Shown one piece after another: positions 33,863 to 44,580 of a DNA stretch of 64,000 bases; positions within the stretch are counted from its first letter, which is position 1; each line of letters opens with the position of its first letter. Source of the stretch: Pyrocephalus nanus (Eukaryota > Chordata > Aves > Passeriformes > Tyrannidae). The notes beneath the pieces are model-generated. The model did not search any database. It was given only the letters and a program-made list of their open reading frames with translations, and was not told where the DNA came from. The stretch is from the NCBI GenBank assembly GCA_038380795.1, contig CM076270.1, positions 7,749,001-7,813,000 on the forward strand, read 5' to 3'. A program made the translations under genes and the position numbers.

Positions 33863-36800
33863 CGTGCCTCGCTGCTATCAAGCTGCTTTTTTAGACCTTT
33901 GAATCTGTTTTGGAAGAGTACAGGTGATGTGATTGAAAGTTAAGAGTGAATCTGAACTCAAATAACAGCCATGCAATCAATGTTTTTTAACAAAATACCC
34001 CTAAGTGTTTTGTGCAGTTTGCAGTGGGAAAGAAAAGGTTTCTTTTCTTTCCTTATTTTTCCTTTTTAATTTTCTTTCTGGTGTGTGTGTGTGGGGGGGG
34101 GAGGTGGTATCTGTTTTACATAGTGTGACTCAGAAGCACGTATATTTAAAAATAATTGTCCAGTGCACTCTTTGGAGGCTTTATCTGTCTTTTTTGGCAA
34201 AAACGTGTACCTTTAAAAATAAATAAACAAAGGTAATCCAAGCTGCTCTTTATTTCTAATGTGGAAGACACAAAGGTAAAATTGTGTTTAATGAACTGTA
34301 GATGGAAGCCTTCTCCTTTTATCTGAGGAAATAGCATGAGGTGGCACTGATTCTCTGACTCAGTGCAATGGAGTTGAAGCCTGATACCGAGGCCCTCTCT
34401 ATAGCACAGGTGACTGTAAGAACTGGCATCTTGGTCCTTATTTTCCTAGAGTTTCTTGTGCAAAGTGAACAGGAGTGTGTGCTGTATGCTAGGGCTTGAT
34501 GTGTTCTATGGTTGTGCAGTCGTGGTGATGGTTGAAGCCTTGACTGATGAATAGGCAGCACTTCAGTAAGTACAGATGTGCAGCATCGTGATGACAAACA
34601 TGGTGCAGGGACATAGGAATGAGTGTTGCAAGGTCTGTGTGGTACATGGCAAAGTATATCCTTGCTAGAACTGGAATCTAATACATTATCAAGCTCAGAA
34701 GAAGTTGTGCTAAGGAGCTTTCTGTTCTTTTTATACCTCTAGCCAGGAACAGGCTGGATAGGGAAAATGCCTTGCTCTTCCCCTTTTATGAATTCAGAGA
34801 TTTCAGGAAAAAAACAAAACTATGGAATTGGGCTGGATGGGGCTTGGTTTGACCTGAACATGAAGATGCAGCATTTGGAAGGCAGCAGATTTCACTCTGT
34901 GTCCTTCCTTTCAAATGTCATACCTCATGGTACTGCAAATTCTTCTCATTTAATAGGTTATTTTTATCAGCAGACTAGAGATCATCAACTGTCTCCTAAA
35001 ATGCCTGAGAGGAAAAGCCAGTGAGAAGTTTATTTGGATTTCATTGTATGGTTATTCTGATTACAGCAACAGAGTAGTAACTGGGATTGAGACTACCAAA
35101 CCCTTACATAAATGGCATCAAATATCCTCAATGTTCAGTTCATACCAGCATCTGTTGAATAATGCTCATATATTATATGATGAACCTACTTTTTACTAAT
35201 TTTTCACTAATATTTAAGCTCCTGTTCAGTGTGTTCCAACCATGTCTGACTCACATTCACTTTGGTGTATAAGCTTCTGTATGCATTGCTTGCCTATTAA
35301 GAAGGAAAGAAGTGTATCCACTGGATTTAATGGTAGTGGCTGGCAAGTGGCAGTCATTCCACTTCCAGTTTCCATTTTCTTCTGCTTAAATATCCCCCCT
35401 TCAAAAATAAGGAAAATTTAATTTAAATGTACTCTCCTGTTTCTGCAAAAACTCTGAGATCTATAAGTGGATGTTTCTAAATTAAACCCTTCATTTTATT
35501 ATGGTGCCTTAACAGGTTCACTAAAAATTGGCAGTGACTGAGCATGATCTGTAAAGATGGCTTCAACATAAGAGTTTTGCTGTGCTGTCACCTCTGACCT
35601 TGGATAGGAAATATTCTGTATTTCTACCACTTAGTGAGGTTGCCCAGTTAGGGACTAAGTTTGCAGATGGTACTACTTTGCACAGGAGTATTAGTCTTGT
35701 TTCTGCACTAAATAGAAATCCATGTTTAATGTCCATTCCTACTTCAAAATCTCTGACTCCAAATTTATCAATCACCCTTGCTTTGGTACCTTTTAATTCT
35801 GTCTTTGTTGCTTTGTTGACTCTTGTGTTGTCTGGGAGCCTTGAGGACATGGCTTGCCTGGATCAACCCACACTTTGGTATTTGTACCAACTGAAGGGAC
35901 TGTACAACAGATATTTTAACTTTGGACTGTAAGACATCTGTATAGAACAGTAGGAAGAAAAGGAACTTGCTTGTGATGACTTCATATTCCTTTATCTCTC
36001 CAATCTATTTGTTCTGTAAAACCACAATAAGAGAAGTAAAAGCCAGTGCTATGCATTCTTACCTATTTTTTTTTATGTGTAACTGTCCCTTAATGGATCA
36101 TCAAGTTTGTTCTTGCTGTCTCAAGCAATATTTGTGTATAAATACCATTTGGAAGTCCATCCCCATCTCAAAGTCTGATTATTCTACCTTTCAGTCAGTT
36201 TGGGTTTTGCCCTCTTCTGTTCTCATTAAAAGATTCTACCAAAACTTCTCCAGTACTGACTTTCAAGAGCCCAGTTGCCCTCTTTGTTTGCTGGTGTTAC
36301 ACAGCTCTGTCGTGATGCAGTTCTTGTCTGTTTACTTGCATGTTTCTTCACCCTAGAGCTGTATCTTGCTGGGCTAGAAAGGAGTTATCAGATTCCTTCA
36401 TGGCTTCTCTCTCCTGATTGTGCAAAAATTATTTTGCATGAATTTCTGTAATTTACGGAGTAGGAGAAAGTACAATTACCAAAACATACCCTCTTGTGCC
36501 TTCTCTGATCAATCACATTCCAGCTGTGTCTGCACTGGAAATGTTTTCTCTAAAAATAAGATGCCCAAATCATAAATCTGAACAGTGTATTCCAAGAGGG
36601 GAATTCCTAGGGTGTGGTGAATTTTTACAAGACACAAATTTTTAATAGAAGAGAGAGGCATTCCTTTGAAGTGTTGGATAAGGAGAGGAGGAGCCAGAAA
36701 TCTCAGAGGGCCCAACTCAACCAATGCATTTAATTTGGCTTAAAAGGTTCTTTACTTGTGGAATGCTAATGAATTTTTATACTAGGAAGTTCTGAAAGGG

Positions 36801-38147
36801 TGGTAAGATTTATCCTTTATATTCTCATCCTTCCCTATTCTGTGCACACTAAATAAATAATAAAAGAAGCAAACTTACATTAGTGTGGTCTAAGACTAAC
36901 ACACAGGTGGGCCCCACTAATGCTTCAGTACTTTCTCATATCTGATCTTTTCTGAGAAAAAATCTCTTTGCTGTCACTGCTTAAGCACCTCATGTTGTGT
37001 AGGTGTGGTGTAATTAAGTCTCTTAATCTTTTTCCTCTCTGTTCTTTTTTTATAAATATCTGGTGGTTATTGTAAATTTCTGTTAAGATTGGACAAAGCA
37101 TTCCAATAAAACACATTCTCCTCAGATTTAGAGAGATGGTGGCAAACAGCTGCACTAAAAGGGAGCCTATAGGTTAAAGAAAAAGATAAGCTCCAAGCAC
37201 AGTGTAGTCTTTTTTTTCCCAATGGTTGAAGATACAGTTGTATATAATAGTCTAAAACCAGCATACCCACTCCTGAATTTCCTTCCCAATTTCCTTCTTA
37301 TTGGCTTAAAAGAAAGTTAGCTTCTTTGGTTTCTTTTATTACTACTCAGGACATCTTTGATTGAAGGTGATGCTGATCCTGTTTGTTATACCTTTGGATC
37401 ACTTCTAAGACTGGTAATAATGAAAGAAAACCCACTCATGACGTTTTGTATTCCACTGATTTGGAAAACTGAAAGTGACAAGAGATCAGAAAAGAACACT
37501 TTCAAAATCTGGCAGCACGAAATAGACTAAAAGTCAGGTTGGGGCTGCTGTTTACAGCCATTTTGCTATTAAAAAAAAAAAAGAAGAAAAATTAATAAAA
37601 AAAAAAAAAGGCACTCAAAGTTGAAAGCCAAGCAAAATTCCTGGATCTCCAAAGGGAGATCATATAAAGAAGCATGGATTGGTGCTCCTGCAGAAATTTA
37701 GGATGAAATGTCTTATGCATGGCTATTATAATTGTCACAGGTCTGCCCTCAGAGTCCTTCTCTATACTTCCAGTCAACTAATAACACTTCGTCAGTTTTC
37801 CCCTTCTGAGAGAGGATTTATTTCTCATAAAGCAGAAGAGCATGGAAACCTGTTGCTTTTGATTCTTTTATCCTTTAAAATCCTATGTTACCCAAATAAA
37901 AGTCACTGCTTACAGAAGGATGTTATGTGACCGGTAAAAACAATCTTTCCAAGGCACAAAAATCTGATTTAATCTTCTCTGGGCCTGTAATGAAAAAAAA
38001 CTTGATGAAGTTCTCTACCTTTTCCTAGTTCTCAAAACAGAGAAATAACAAGAAATTTCCAGTCTACGTTAATCATTTGTAAGTGAAGGCTGATAGTATT
38101 GGAGTGACTTCGAGAGTAAATAAGGAGTACTTGTTGGTGTTTTTTTC
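33863..38147. other. Gene-free sequence, with a run of open frames at 35.6-36.4 kb
   Basis: A (GT)6 run followed by G9 lies at 34081-34101. Between 35563 and 36356 there are open frames of 95 codons (minus) and 116 and 129 codons (plus, in different frames), more than the average for this window; none has a recognisable domain. A KFADGTTL string in the 116-codon frame recalls the LINE FADD box, but the flanking residues do not fit. A12 and A13 runs lie at 37571-37582 and 37597-37609. Confidence 0.5.
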
Positions 38148-38165
38148 TTTTTTTTTTTTTTTTTT
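38148..38165. repeat. Poly(T) tract, T18
   Basis: Eighteen T following TTTTTTC. No hexamer complement close by on the right. Microsatellite. Confidence 0.95.
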
Positions 38166-38169
38166 GAGA

Positions 38170-38530
38170 ACCTGTCAGGCCTGTTTGACCTTGATGCATC
38201 AGCTCCATTCATTATTCTTCTGCAAGGTGTTGGTTCATTTCCTACATCGTGGGGATAAGTAGAAAGGGACCAGATAGCAGAGGGCTCCTGCTCGCTTCCT
38301 GTTAGCTGGTCAGATGTCAGGCTGGGCTTTCTGTTCTCTGGTTTGATTGATAAGCTTGAAGGAGTCCACGGCAGGTATGCAGGTCAGGGGGATAACAGCT
38401 GGAAAATATGCACGCAGCAGAGAGACCACACAGAGAGAGACCAAATTCTTTCTCACTTGTGGCTGAACAATTTCAGGATAACTTGGTGGTTAACACGACA
38501 TGATTTGACATTTGACGCAGTGTGTAATCT
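38170..38530. promoter_or_regulatory. Candidate conserved non-coding element
   Basis: Homopolymer-free from the T18 edge onwards, with a TGACCTTG nuclear-receptor half-site at 38186-38193, a GATAAG core at about 38349-38354, and kept CpGs (for example CGTGG near 38248, CACGG near 38369). No repeat family is recognised. The element reading rests on texture and motif content only. Confidence 0.25.
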
Positions 38531-40194
38531 CTGGATGTAGCCATATAATTATGCTCTGCATTCTACTTAGCTGATAAAATACTCTGTTACAAAGTGGGAT
38601 GATGCTAATTGTTTCTTACTTTAATTTTAGCTGCAAAATAATATCCAAGACTTAGCAATGACTGTCTATGCTGTTGGATAGTCAGAGGTTTTACACGTAA
38701 TCTGTTATATCCAGATGGTTTGACATTTTCTGCTCCTCTCTGGTCACAGAAAGAAGAGTTGATAAGCACAGGAAAAGGTGGGAGGAACTTTCTTCCTACT
38801 GGAGTAGGGAAGTGTCAACAAGTGTGCACTTGGATGGGAGCCACACCAGTCTGGCATCACTGGTAATGCCCTGCTCCCAATAAGAGGGAAAGGAGCCCCT
38901 GGCATGTTAGTGAGGGCTGTGTGATGCAGTGTGTCCAAGGGAACTACGCTGTTTGATTTGTTAATGTAAGGTACTTCCTCAGTACTCTACATGGGTATCC
39001 TGTCTGTGGGAGGTTTTGGGTGGACACTGGAGACACACTGACCTTGCCAGTTGCTTCTACGTTTCCACTGTATGCATCCTCGCCTCTACACATCCCGTCT
39101 GCCTCTCTGGTAGATAAATGTTAGGGTGGTTCTAGCAAAGATTTTGGGTGCTCTGACCATGCTGATGTTTTTATAAAGGTAAATGCTCTGGCTGGTGCAA
39201 AATAAGGCTGGTTAGTCATGGAGTACAGAGTGCCCTGTAAAGCAAGTGCCCGTGATCTGTCCCACAGTTGCTGAAGGTCACTGTGTTCTGTAGTCTGTCC
39301 CTTTACAAAGGAAGGAGATGATGTCTTCTCTTCCCTGTATCAACATTAGGTTTCTGTACTTTCTGCAGTAGTTAGAAACAAGGAGCAACACTAGAGAAAA
39401 ATTGATCTCGGGGCTCAGTGCTGTCTGGAGAGGCACAGGTTACTGCTATCCCCTTCTGAGTGCTGACTTTAAACCTCAGTTCATAAGCTAGAGTTAAAAT
39501 TAATTTGATGTCACATCCTTAACTTTAATGAATGCATGGTCCAGAAATAAATAACATCTCCTGAGGCCTGAGTTTTGCCAGTTTCCGGAACAAGATTTAA
39601 AATAAAATTAATAAATGAGATAAGACACCCTTCCTACAGTGAATTAATGTGAAATTAATTTTAAGACAGGAAATAGGCAGGGGCAAACAGCTTCTTCTGA
39701 CAAAGATATTTTCTTCTAGGTTTTTTTTTCTTTAGTACAGATTTGTTCTTCTCAAATGATGAATCAGTGGATATTTTAGGGTGCTCTCCATGTTTACTGT
39801 TAGGTAGTTGTCTGGCACAGGCATAATCCAGCCATAGGAAAATGACAGAATTTCTGTTCTCATTTCATAGAAATAATTGAAACAAAGGAAAATCAATTGT
39901 CTTCATTGATTAAAGGTGCATCTATGACAAAGTAATAGTGTAGTATTTCCTCAGTCTTTCTATGCATTTGGTGGCAAATTAAATTTAGATTCCCTAGGCA
40001 GTATCTGTTAGGAGATCTGACCTCTTGTTTTGAAACCACTAGACTGATTTCTGTCAATGGTACCCACTCCACTGGATATTAAACAAGCAAACAACTTCAC
40101 TGGGAGTGCTGGTTTCACAGTCAGGTGTTGGTTATGTACCTGTGGGTAGCAGGTAACACTCCTCCCCTTCAAAACATCAACCTGGTCTCTTAAT
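38531..40194. other. Gene-free sequence
   Basis: Unique sequence with no open frame above 65 codons and no recognised repeat. The part at about 39590-39665 is very AT-rich with TAATAAAT-like words. Confidence 0.55.
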
Positions 40195-40400
40195 TGTGTA
40201 ATTCCACCTCTTCCCTTCCTCCCTCTCCTTCCTGCTCCAGCCCCTTTGCAGGTGTCTGGCCTAACCCATCAGGTGGGTCTCTGTTTGCCTGTCAGCTTGG
40301 GAGCTGATGGCCTCACGGAGGTACGGCTGATTGCACAGAGCGGAACGGAGTTGTCTGAATTGCAGGTGTGAGCAATCGCCAGAGATCTCTGCTAATCCTG
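40195..40400. promoter_or_regulatory. Candidate element with a local CpG cluster and T-box-type sites
   Basis: Within 40310-40385 there are five CpGs, far above the surroundings. An AGGTGTGA T-box half-site lies at 40364-40371, with two further CAGGTG-type E-box cores at about 40247-40275. The left edge is a pyrimidine-rich run (about 40205-40245). It is much too small for a CpG island, and no transcription start signal is seen. Regulatory role is inference. Confidence 0.28.
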
Positions 40401-41474
40401 GGGATAGTGGAGCACCCTGGGCTGCAGCAGGCACAGTCAGAAAGGGCTAAATGAAGTGCAAAAGGGAAAAACAGAAAAAAGTTAAATGCTGTGGTTTCCT
40501 TCTCCCAGGTGGCTTGAGCTATTTAGGGCTTGTAAAGCGAATTGCTCTTGGTTTTTGGCAGCACACGAGGACAGAGTTTTGGAGCATGGCTGGGGATATG
40601 TTTATACACATACCTATATGTTTATATAAATAGCTTTATTGAAAAGTAATTAAAAAAAGTCAATGGAAATTCCTATGCACTTTCAGGATTCTGGGTGTGA
40701 ATTAAAAATTAAGCCCATTTATGCTTTGTCGTTCTTGGCACTTGTGGAGATCAGGTAGCTGAAAGCATGACTGAGTTTTGGGCCTTGTCATACACGATGC
40801 ACAAGAGCTCTGCTGGCTGTAGAATGTATTTGACAGTTCTGGGAACAAGGAGGAAGGGATCTCCCAAGAGATTGTCTGCTTTGGGCATCTGAAGTGTTGT
40901 AGGCCAAACTCAGGGGGAAATGTTAGAGGATAGCTGGGTGTACAGTCGGCAGGGGCACGAAGATTTAACCAGTTGTATTGGAGTAGAAATGGAGGTGTTG
41001 CTGAAGTAAGAAAAAATGGGTTACTGGAGCAGGGAGGAGAGAGAGCAGTAGAAAAATGTGGAGGTGACATATCCCATGTGAACTGGATGCCTTTGATCTG
41101 CTGAATAAATATTGTCTTGCTTTATGAGTTTAAGTTTACTCAGGCTTTCTCTCCAGGGTTTTCCTGAAATCTTGTGAGTTACAAGTTGACACTTTTCAAT
41201 TTGTGTATTGAGCTTGATTCCAAATGCTGAGATTCAGCAAAAAAAAGCTAATATATCTATCATAATAGAATCCAATATGCACATAAAAATTATTTGCTGT
41301 CCTTAAGAATCAGTAAATTTAACATTTTGCTAAAATCCCTGAAGGTTAAACTTTCTTATAATAGGGAAAAATTTAATGTAGAAATTGTATACTGCAGCTT
41401 AAGGTCCAAATTCTACCATTCAGGGGAAGGACTGCAGGATATTGCCCTTTATTTGCAAACAGGGAAGGGCACTT

Positions 41475-41545
41475 ACACTTAGCAAAGTGTGCCTTTGGAA
41501 ACCAACAAGAAATTGGAGAGGTACAGAGAAGATTAAAGTATTCCT
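41475..41545 (-). mobile_element. Possible MIR-type SINE fragment
   Basis: The phrase GAGAGGTACAGAGAAGATTA, followed by AAGT, resembles the reverse complement of the MIR 'gaggcacagagaggttaagt' block, and a GGAAACC-like piece precedes it as expected. The next block (TTGCCCAAGG) is not preserved. Too short and diverged to be sure. Confidence 0.3.
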
Positions 41546-43742
41546 CTGCAAAGGAAGTTAATCCAATTTCTCAGTACCAATTTTTCTGCACTTAAGAGGA
41601 GATTGTATTCTGCATTCTTGATCCATCAAGTGTGAATTAATTTAATGCAACAATCACCTGTTGCTTGATATTTGTCTCTAAGCATGTATTTTGCCGAGGG
41701 TAGCATGATACAGGGGTATGAGTTGTGTTCTACGCCTCCTTCTCCACACACAAAGTCAAACTGACTTGATAGTTTGTGTTCTCTGAGACCCAAGAGAGCT
41801 TGTTTCAACTTTTATTATTACCCTCCTTGCTGGCCTGGTATAATGTCACTTTGTCACACTTTGTCTGGTTGCAATATAACCTCTCCAGAAACACAGATGC
41901 AAACCCAGGTCCCTACCTCTACCAGTGTAAACTGAGAGGACAAAAACAGACACAGAATAAAATAAAGGTCTGTAACATGTGAGTAAAGTGACCAGAACAA
42001 TGACTGGATTGTAGTTTATTGTTTGGTTTTCAAGTTAAAATCTCCAAGAAAATCCCTCCTGTCAATTAAACGGAAGGAGGGGGGAGCTCCTCTCTCTTGC
42101 ATTCATCATACTCACAGCTTCTCCCCTCAAGTCTAGGAGCACAGTCTGCATAGGAGATGGTGGTGCAGTGTAGAGTTAACAAAAACTTGTGTCTTGACCT
42201 CAGGATGCCTGAGCTGGGCCTGTCAGTGCTGGTTTACAGAGCAGTCTGCTGAGATAAGTCCTAGGGAAGGGTGAAATACCTGAGGACAGAGGCAGCCAGA
42301 CAGCAGTATTAATGCTTAGTATCTTTAAAAGAGAATTTTTTTTTTTTTATTTCCTCTTCCCCTTTATCTAATTCCTGAATGTGAAATGGAGGCAGATGTG
42401 TGGAATGAATTCATCCAGGATTTAGAAACACCGTTTTGTATGTGTACCCACCCACATAATTGCTTTCCTTTGACACATTGCACTCCTGTGCACACCTGTG
42501 GGATGTTGGCAAGATCTCCTGGATATTAGATCTACTGAGCATATGACCCATATAGTTTTCACAGTATGGTAAAGTTACAGAATTACACCTGGTAACCTTG
42601 CTGGGCTATGTACTGCATCCTGCTTTCATCTTCTGTACCTTTTGCTTTTGGTAGGGCAGTGTGATGGAAATCAGGACTAATGTGTCTCTTGTGAATTGCA
42701 ATTTTGTATTTTTGTGTATTCATACTGGAAGATTCATGAATACTCAGAGTATTTCAGTTGCTGGGATTCACTTATTTCTACGGGGAGTTCTAGGATTTTA
42801 TTTATTCTCTCTGTGACTAAGTGTACCTATGAATAAAATAGGGACCTTGCTGATTTTCCTGTGAAGATCAAGTACTGTTGAGAGGCTCTAGGATAAGAAC
42901 AGCAGGTGTCTTGAAGGACACTGCAGAGACTTCCCTCGTGCTGGGGCTGGTGGAGGCCAGGCAGGAGACAGCACAAGGCACTTCAGGAGTGTGTTGTACA
43001 TGTGTATTTGTAGCTATAAGAGTGTTGCTTGTCTTGATGCCTGCTTCTGATTCTCAGAAGAAGAACTCTAGTCCAGAAAAAAGAGTACTTCAGGATCTTG
43101 TAGAGATTACCAAGTACTTAGGACTTATGTTTTGTTATTTATTTGTAAGAACAGCAGCTCTGCAGAACGGCACTGCAATACTGTGGGGAAGAGGTTGCCC
43201 TGTTCGTGACTTACAGGAAGAATGTCTCTTACAGCTCTTACTAGCACCATTTCTCAAAGTACTTAAGATATTCCTTGGAAAGTCCTTCATCCAAATTCTG
43301 ATAACTTGCAACCTTGCTTAGCTTTCACAGGAGCCAGTGGCACCACAGTTCAAAGTTTTGGCTGCATGTTAACAAAATGCTGTCCAGCTCTGTTGCATAA
43401 AGAGTAATTTTCCCAGTTGTGGGGTGTTTTTATCCCTCCTGTTCATTTTAACTGCCCCAAATATTCATTTCAAGGAAGGAAACAGTCTTTAACGTGTGTG
43501 TGTTTCAGAGATTTGGGATATTGGAAAGATCAATCAAAACAGCGAGCTAATTTCCCACTACTGTGCAATTCACAATCTGTAAAACACTTTCACACCAATC
43601 TGCAAGGGCTTGAAAGTGCCAGTAACCCCACAGCATGGGGTTCCTGACACATGGGCCACAATGCTGACTATTTCTCTTCTGGTTCTCTCTTCATTTGGGA
43701 GCAGAGAGCCTGGTTCTTCCTGACAAAGCCAATGACCATACG

Positions 43743-43772
43743 GAGAGAGAGAGAGAGAAAAAAAAAAAAAAA
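43743..43772. repeat. (GA)8 with A15
   Basis: Eight GA units at 43743-43758 running directly into fifteen A (43758-43772). Simple repeat; no element body is attached. Confidence 0.93.
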
Positions 43773-44029
43773 GACATCCCCAGGGAGCACATGGAAGGAA
43801 ATAAAACAATTTGCTTGCAAATGGGAGGTAATTGGTATGTTAATTAAAGTCAACTTTACCTCTCTTAATGTTAACCTCCTGATTTTTCTCCAGTGTTTCA
43901 GGTAGAGGAAAAGCATTTATTCTTTAGTATTCTTGAGAATGAAATTGGATAACAGACACAAATGAAGTCCAAACCTAGTACAAAAAAACATGAGAAGATA
44001 TGTCTCCCGGCTGCTTTCCTAATACAGCA

Positions 44030-44580
44030 TAAGGAGGCCGAGATAGTTATCTGAGCAGTCACTCCACAGCTCAGACTTCAAATTATAGTAATTATGACAA
44101 TTTGTGCCAATAGCCACGAGGTGGTTTTTTTTGATGTGGTTAAAAATAACATCTGTAAAAATCCAATAAAAAAAAAATTACATTTTGCTAATTTTCTGAT
44201 AAGATAATGTTTAACTGTACTCTGTGCCTTCTACTGCCGTTTTCAATTAGAGTATTTCCTTCTGGGCTTTTACCATCTCGTCTCATGGATCCGATTCCAT
44301 CCTGAGCAGTTCATTTGTTTTAACTTTCTTAATTAATTGTTTTGTGTAGGTTTTGCCTTTCAAACTGATATCAATCTTCCAGACTTATTAACGTGCTGAT
44401 TGCTAATGTGCGATACAAAGCACGACTCAGTTAAATTGTTCTTTCTGTCATATTAAACAGAGTTCCCATATTAGCCTGCTAAACAAAATAATTGTAGATA
44501 ATTTAGAGGGTAAAAAATGACAAGAGTCCGGTACCTGGGAGAGTAAAATAAAAAGTTCTGTTAGCAGTTGCTTTGTGCTG
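44030..44580. promoter_or_regulatory. Candidate conserved non-coding element
   Basis: Together with the 29.0 kb stretch, this is the most element-like interval of the window. Cores seen: several TAAT homeodomain words between 44090 and 44105, TTAAAAATAA (MEF2-type) at 44140-44149, a double GATA (GATAAGATAA) at 44198-44207, TTAATTAATTG near 44330, and CpGs kept in ACGTG, GCGAT and CACGAC between 44385 and 44430. No long open frame and no repeat family is seen. Function and conservation are inference. Confidence 0.33.

Larger units (their letters stand above)
40401..44029. other. Gene-free sequence
   Basis: Unique sequence with a TATA-rich stretch at about 40600-40630, T13 at 42336-42348, and a (GA)8 run running into A15 at 43743-43772. 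A plus-strand frame of 147 codons at 42878-43321 is the second longest of the window; it shows no domain and no exon signals, and a frame of that length is about what chance gives in 64 kb. A minus-strand frame of 122 codons at 40702-41070 is likewise unrecognised. Confidence 0.5.

Noticed and set aside
35630..35720. KFADGTTL string resembling the FADD box of LINE reverse transcriptases
   Set aside because: Residues on both sides do not follow the LINE order and the second aspartate is missing; likely coincidence.
42785..42870. Possible MIR fragment around CTCTCTGTGACTAAG and ATAAAATAGGGAC
   Set aside because: Only two short words in the right order; spacing and the rest do not fit well enough.
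42878..43321. 147-codon plus-strand open frame
   Set aside because: No domain, no splice or promoter signals; about one frame of this length is expected by chance in 64 kb at this base composition.
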